DNA from: Saussurea involucrata
Lineage: Eukaryota; Streptophyta; Magnoliopsida; Asterales; Asteraceae
NCBI GenBank assembly: GCA_033807775.1
Contig: CM066313.1
Span: 83,577,484 to 83,641,483, forward strand
Direction: 5' to 3'
Length of the DNA stretch: 64,000 nucleotides
The stretch's first letter is position 1; each line of letters starts with the position of its first letter. The position numbers and the translations under genes are program-made. Below are positions 58,946-64,000 of this stretch, in pieces. The notes under the pieces were generated by a model. That model ran no database searches. It saw nothing but the letters and a program-made list of their open reading frames with translations, and had not been told where the DNA came from.

Positions 58946-61184
58946 CCGTTGCGATGACGTCACAACTGTCCTTTCATATTTTAGGATGTCTCTGAGGTTT
59001 TGAAAGCTCAGGGACACTTTTGAAAATATCAAGCACTGAATAGAAATATCAGTGTTGGTTTAAGAGATTTCAAAGTATCGCTGTTAAGGAAGAGATATTT
59101 AGCGATGCAAGATGTTTTGAAATCTTTGAGTTCTAGGCGATCGTCAGCGAGTAAGAGAGAAAACATACCTTGATATCAGCGAATCAATTATGTTCAGAGA
59201 GAGAATGATAGAATGGGTTATACAAGTTGATTGTATCCTATCGCTGATCAAATGTGAACCGCTGAAGATTTTACTCTTCAAAGTTCAGCATTCCAAGCTC
59301 GCTGATGAGAAAGTTGAATCTTGTCTCATCAAGAGGGTTGGTGAACAGATCAGCTAACTGATAGTCAGTTGGGATAAAATGAAGTTCTATATCACCATTC
59401 ATCACATGATCTCTGATAAAATGATACCTGATTTCGATGTGTTTTGTCTTTGAGTGTAGCACTGGATTGTTGGCTATAGCGATGGCACTTGTGCTGTCGT
59501 AATAGATTGGAATTTTCGAGAGCTGAAGGTCATAGTCTAGTAGTTGATTTCTCATCCACAAGACCTGAGAACAACAGCTTCCAGCGGCTACATACTCAGC
59601 TTCAGCAGTTGAGGTGGACACTGAGTTTTGCTTTTTACTTGTCCAACTCACCAGCTTTCCTCCCAGGAGCTGACAGCCTCCTGTGGTGCTTTTCCTATCC
59701 AATTTGCAACCTGCAAAATCACTATCTGAATAGGCGATTAGATCAAACCCTGAGTCTTTGGGATACCAAAGACCTAGGTTCATAGTACCCTTAAGGTAAC
59801 GAAAGATTCGCTTTACAACGATCATATGAGATTTCTTAGGTTCAGCTTGATATCATGCACACAAACAGGTTGCGTACATAATATCGGGTCAGCTAGCTGT
59901 AAGATACAAGAGAGAGCCGATCATCCCACGGTACAGCGTGACATTAACAAGTATTCCATTTGAATCCTTGTCTAGTGTCAGCGGTGGTGCCATAGGGGTT
60001 TTCATAGCTGAACTCTGAGTTAAATCGAATTTCTTCAGCATATCTTTAACATACTTTCCCTGATTAATGAAAGTTCCTTTTTCATTTTGCTTTATCTGAA
60101 GACCAAGGAAATATGTTAGCTCACCCATCATACTCATTTTATACTCTTCTTTCATTCTATCAGCGAAACGAGTACAAAGGTCAGGGTTAGTAGAACCAAA
60201 TATAATGTCATCAACATATATCTGAACAAGAATAATACGACCTTTTACTTTCCTGAAGAATAGAGTTTTATCGATTTTACCACGCTCAAAATTTTCAATA
60301 TGGAGATAAGTAGAGAGAGTGTCATACCATGCACGAGGAGCTTGCTTTAAGCCATAAAGTGCCTTATCCAGTTTATAAACATAACCTGGACGCTTAGGAT
60401 CTGAGAATCCTGGAGGTTGTTCCACATAGACCTCTTCATTCATCTTTCCATTTAGAAACGCTGACTTAACATCCATCTGATATACTTTGAAGTCTTTGTG
60501 TACAGCGTATGCTAAGAATAGACGAATAGATTCTAGTCTTGCTACTGGAGCAAATGTTTCGTCGTAATCTATGCCTTCCTCTTGTCTGTATTCCTGAGCA
60601 ACAAGACGAGCCTTGTTGCGGGTTACAGTTCCACGTTCGTCCAACTTGTTTCGATAGACCCATTTAGTGCCTATCACTATTTTGTCAGTTGGTCTTCGAA
60701 CAAGTTTCCAAACTTTGTTTCTTTCGAATTCAGTCAGCTCTTCTTGCATAGCGCTGACCCAGTTTGGATCTTTGAGGGCATCATCTATTTCTTTGGTTCA
60801 ATCATAGAAATAAAGTTAATAAATAAACAAATATTACCTGCACTTCGTCGAGTCTGAACACCAGCGTTTGGATCACCAAGAATTTGATCAATTGGGTGAT
60901 TTACAGTCCATCGCTGAGCAGGAGCATAAGTCGCTGACTCAAATTGAACTGGAGGAGCTGAAGATGAAGCTTCAGCAACTTATGGAATATCAGCCAAGAG
61001 AGGAGTAGGTGCAGATGTCATCTCATTTACTGATTGCTGAGAAGTAGATGGAATGTCTGAGACATTTGATTCAGAAGCAGGTATAGTGTTTAAAGGAACT
61101 GCTGAGACCTATGATATTTCAGCTTCACTATTCTGCATGTTTGGGATGATAGTAGGACTATCATCTTCAACTGTATGAGTATGT

Positions 61185-61779
61185 GTAACACCTAGAGATG
61201 GAAAGAATAGCGAAGGAGTTCTTGGAGCTGAACCAGACTACGGAGACCATAAAGGAGATGAACAAGAAGTTTACCGAAATGGCGCTATTCTGTCCCCAAT
61301 ATGCGGCCTCAGAAGAAATGAAGATGGCGAGGTACAAGGACATGCTTCGGACCGAGATCCGGGAAATTGTGAGCGCAGTGCAACATCCTTCGCTGTCGGC
61401 GATGATGGATGCAGCGCGGAGAAGAGAGTTAGAGTTGGAGACCCAAGCGAAGAAGAGGAAGGCGGCACAGGCAGTGACGCCTATCTCTGCAGTGCCAAAG
61501 AAATCGAAGTTTGTTGATTCTCGTAGGCACACGAAGAGTAGCGGTTGGCCTGGGATGTTACAGATGGTATCAGAGCCGGGAACCGGACTGGTGTGCCAGC
61601 GAGGACGCTGGGCTCCCAAGGGGGTGGATTGTAAGATCCCACATTGGTTGGGGAGGGGAACAAATGTTGCCTTATAAGAGGAACTTGATACCTCCCCTAT
61701 CAGACACGTTTTAAAACCGTGAGTCCAGGTGTGCGGACAAAGCGGACAATATCTGGTACGGTTAGCCTGGGATGTTACA
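61185..61779 (+). mobile_element. TRIM-like element carrying a Gypsy gag fragment
   Basis: 595 bp flanked by the 5-bp target duplication GTATG (61180-61184 and 61780-61784). It starts TGTAACACC and ends GGGATGTTACA. A 3' LTR of 150 bp (61630-61779, TGTAAGATCCC...TGTTACA) is preceded by a polypurine tract AAGGGGGTGGAT. An initiator-Met primer site TGGTATCAGAGCC at 61565-61577 directly follows a short LTR tail (CCTGGGATGTTACA, ~61549-61562). The rest of the 5' LTR is replaced by coding sequence. Confidence 0.85.
61198..61677 (+). pseudogene. Ty3/Gypsy gag fragment inside the TRIM
   Basis: Residues such as EMNKKFTEMALFCPQYAAS, RYKDMLRTEIREIV and ARRRELELETQAKKRK match the C-terminal part of Gypsy (chromovirus-like) Gag upstream of the zinc knuckle. 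The frame runs on through the LTR tail, primer site and LTR start without meaning. It opens ATG 61198, 13 bases from the element's end. Probably captured by template switching (inference). Confidence 0.75.
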
Positions 61780-63161
61780 GTATGAGGAGTGGGAATATTT
61801 TCTGAATCACCAAGATGAGAAAACATCCATTGATTTAGTTCTTCAGTATCAGCAGACGGTTTAGAGTTTGCTGAACGGGATTCGTCAAAAGTGACGTGAA
61901 TAGTTTCTTCAACAGTTTGTCTTCTTCGATTGAAGACTCTGAAGGCTTTGGAGATTGAAGAATATCCAAGAAAGATTCCATCATCAACTTTAGGATCAAA
62001 CTTTCCAAGGGCATCTCTGTTGTTCAGTATGAAACACTGACATCCAAAGATGTGAAGAAAGCTAATTGAAGGCTTTCTCCCATGAAAAAGTTCATAGGCT
62101 GTTTTATTAAATCTTTTGACTATCAGCGACCTGTTTTGCGTAAAACAAGCAGTGTTGACAGCTTATGCCCAAAACTGAGTAGGCAGGTGAGAATCGCTGA
62201 GCATTGAACGTGAAACTTCAATAATAGTTCTATTTCTTCTTTCAGCGACTCCGTTTTGTTGCGGTGTTCTCACTGAAGAAAAGTTGTGAGAAATACCCTT
62301 ACTCTCAAAGAAGGAATCAAGAGAACTGTTTTTGAATTCAGTCCCATGATCACTCCTTATTGAGCGAACGGTCAAGTTGTTTAGGGTTTCCATCTTCCGA
62401 ACAAAGGTGATGAGTTCTTCAGGGGTGTCACTCTTAGAACGGAGAAACATAACCCATGTATAGCGAGAGAATTCATCAACTATGACCAGCGTATATTTCT
62501 TTCCAGCGATGGATTGTTTGTTAACAGGGCCAAACAAATCCATATGGAGAAGTTGTAGAGGAGATGATACTGAGGAAACTTGCTTTGACTTAAAGCTTGC
62601 TTTGGTCTGCTTGCCTTTCTCACACGCTGAACATAAGCACTCTTTGGCGTATGAGTGCCGAGGTAGACCAGTGACTAACTCTTTTGAAGAAAGAGTGTTC
62701 AGTGTTTTGAAGTTTAGATGAGAGAGCCTCTTATGCCATAGCCAGTTGACATCAGATGAGGCTTTTGAGAAGAAACATGAGTTCTCAATGGTTGTTGAGT
62801 CCATGTTTATTACATAAACATTTTCTAAACGATAACAGCTGAGAGCTATCTTCTCCTTTTTGTCAGCGACAAAGCAGGATTCCTTAGTAAAGATTACTTT
62901 GTTATCCTTGTCGCAAAGCTGACTGATGCTTAGAAGATTATGCTTCAGCCCTTCAACATATGCGACTCTTCTGAAGGTTGTTGTACCATTAGATAGTACA
63001 CCAAACCCTCGGGTATGTCCTTTTCCATTTCCATCGAAAGTTACAGAGGGACCCTTCTCTTCTTTGTACTCAGTAAGCAGGTTCTTCATACCAGTCATGT
63101 GTCTAGAGCATCCGCTATCGAGATACCAGATACCCTTCTTAACCTGCATTACAAAGGAAGA

Positions 63162-64000
63162 TTAGATTTTCTTGGGTACCCACTTAACCATGTGTACACA
63201 CTTGTCAGTGGGGTTAGAAGAAGAGGTGGAAGGTTCAGCAGTCTTCGCAGCATTTGAAGATTCAGCTTTGCCAGTCTTCACTTTGGTTAATTTCTTAACC
63301 TCAGTGGTCTTCTTTGCCTTGGGGGCAATGATCTTCACCTTAGCTATCTTTTCAGCTTGGGTGGCTGTGGGGCACTTACTAGCAATATGATTTGTAAGTC
63401 CACAATGATAACATTTCCTATAACCAAAAGTAGTTATAGGACCATTTGCATGCTGAGCTTTTGATTTTGAATTAGAAGGACCAGCACCAAGTAAGCTATT
63501 GGCTTTTGAAATGGAAGGAACATTTAGTTCTTCAGATTTCTTACCAATGATTTCCACTTTGATTCTAGGAGTAGATCGCTGAATAGATCCACGCTGAATA
63601 AATCCAGAGATCTTATTCTTTGAATCAGAGGGATAAGTCACTGAAGCTTTAGAAGCGTTCAGCTTTGGTACAGAGGTACCCTTCTGAGGATTTTGGTTAA
63701 AAGCAATTCCTTTACCTTTGTTTTTAAAAACTGAGGTAGGTTTTGGATAAATAACTTTTTCTTTACCTTTAGAGGTCAAGGTAGAGATTTCCTCAGGGAT
63801 AGGCGGTTTAGAAGAGGAACACTGAGAGGATGAAGTATCAGCGACTGAGGACACGAAAGTTCCAAATAAGAGCATGGAACGATCAGTGGTTGGTTCTAGA
63901 GTATCAGCTTTGTAACCAAGACCACGTTTATCACTCAGGGGAATCTGAGACTTAATTATCTCAGTGATCTTTGTTGAGGAATCATACCATCCATCAACAT
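63162..64000 (-). pseudogene. gag: S2 gag, 3' part
   Basis: The frame is open from the window edge to TAA at 63162-63164. Near the edge it reads QIPLSDKRGLGYKAD, then a Ser/Lys-rich linker, then one zinc knuckle CYHCGLTNHIASKC (C-x2-C-x4-H-x4-C, intact, ~63372-63413), then a Lys-rich tail ending KWVPKKI. Only 12 bases separate the stop from the protease ATG, in the same frame. It is called broken because the rest of S2 is; the gag segment itself shows no internal stop here. Confidence 0.75.

Larger units (their letters stand above)
59271..63149 (-). pseudogene. pol: S2 pol: protease, integrase, reverse transcriptase, RNase H
   Basis: Reads from 63149 down. Protease WYLDSGCSRHMTG. Integrase HKRLSHLN, CSACEKGK, VDEFSRYTW, SDHGTEFKN, NGVAERRNRTIIE, broken by TAA at 62163-62165. 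The linker is interrupted by the 595-bp TRIM (61185-61779). Reverse transcriptase (60749-59889) has FLNGKMNEEVYV and YVDDIIFGS. Two TGA stops at 59889-59891 and 59853-59855 stand where Arg codons are expected. RNase H (59825-59271) has SDSDFAGCKLD, AEAEYVAAGSC, KTKHIEIRYHF. The product ends GMLNFEE. A related but distinct family from S1. Confidence 0.92.
38935..64000 (-). mobile_element. Sirevirus-type Copia element S2, runs off the right edge
   Basis: On the - strand from 64000 down: gag 3' part, protease-integrase-RT-RNase H, promoter-like spacer, accessory gene, polypurine tract and 3' LTR at 39856-38935. Removing the 595-bp TRIM and the 14-kb Athila cluster leaves about 10.4 kb. It inserted into the S1 accessory ORF. 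Its 5' LTR should lie beyond 64000. Confidence 0.88.

Noticed and set aside
61167..61826. 219-residue - strand frame across the TRIM
   Set aside because: Joins the tail of S2 integrase to antisense TRIM sequence; the insertion with its GTATG duplication explains it.

Overview
This is plant nuclear DNA. It holds one long intact plant gene with GT-AG introns, one broken plant gene, and about 50 kb of nested retrotransposons, SINEs and small DNA transposons. The mix of Sirevirus-type Copia elements with a large ORF downstream of pol, an Athila-type Gypsy element and tRNA-derived SINEs suggests a eudicot with a large genome. My guess is Asteraceae, but that is inference.

Layout. (1) 44-11254, + strand: a 14-exon DCAF1 gene, the DDB1-binding substrate receptor of CUL4 E3 ligases. 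All exons join in frame to about 1964 codons. Its introns carry two MITEs, and a 200-bp tandem duplication copies the last splice acceptor. (2) 12067-17199: a tRNA-derived SINE and a very young non-autonomous LTR retrotransposon (12503-17119, target duplication ATAGA), both inserted in an older CACTA-like repeat. (3) 17390-24048, - strand: an NSH3-like nucleoside hydrolase gene that lacks its first exon and has two in-frame stops in its first half, with introns full of MITEs and a SINE. (4) 24987-38934, + strand: a decayed Sirevirus (here S1) with iMet primer site, gag, pol, polypurine boxes and a downstream accessory ORF. A hAT MITE sits in its leader. (5) 38935-64000, - strand: a second Sirevirus (S2) with 3' LTR, accessory gene, pol and the 3' part of gag; it runs off the right edge. 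Its pol holds a 595-bp TRIM-like insertion carrying a Gypsy gag fragment. Its accessory gene is split by a 14-kb rearranged Athila-type gag-protease cluster (41682-55709).

How the parts relate. DCAF1 is the only gene that looks functional. Both Sireviruses have a promoter-like module (G-box then TATA) between pol and the accessory ORF, a splice donor in the leader and a splice acceptor directly before the accessory ATG. In S2 the accessory ORF also contains introns. Both have a family-specific short motif iterated just upstream of that module (TCGCAA/TTGCGA in S1, TCAGCGA/TCGCTGA in S2). This is the most interesting signal here: an accessory gene inside a Copia element that may be transcribed from its own promoter and spliced. 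All promoter and splicing statements are inference from sequence.
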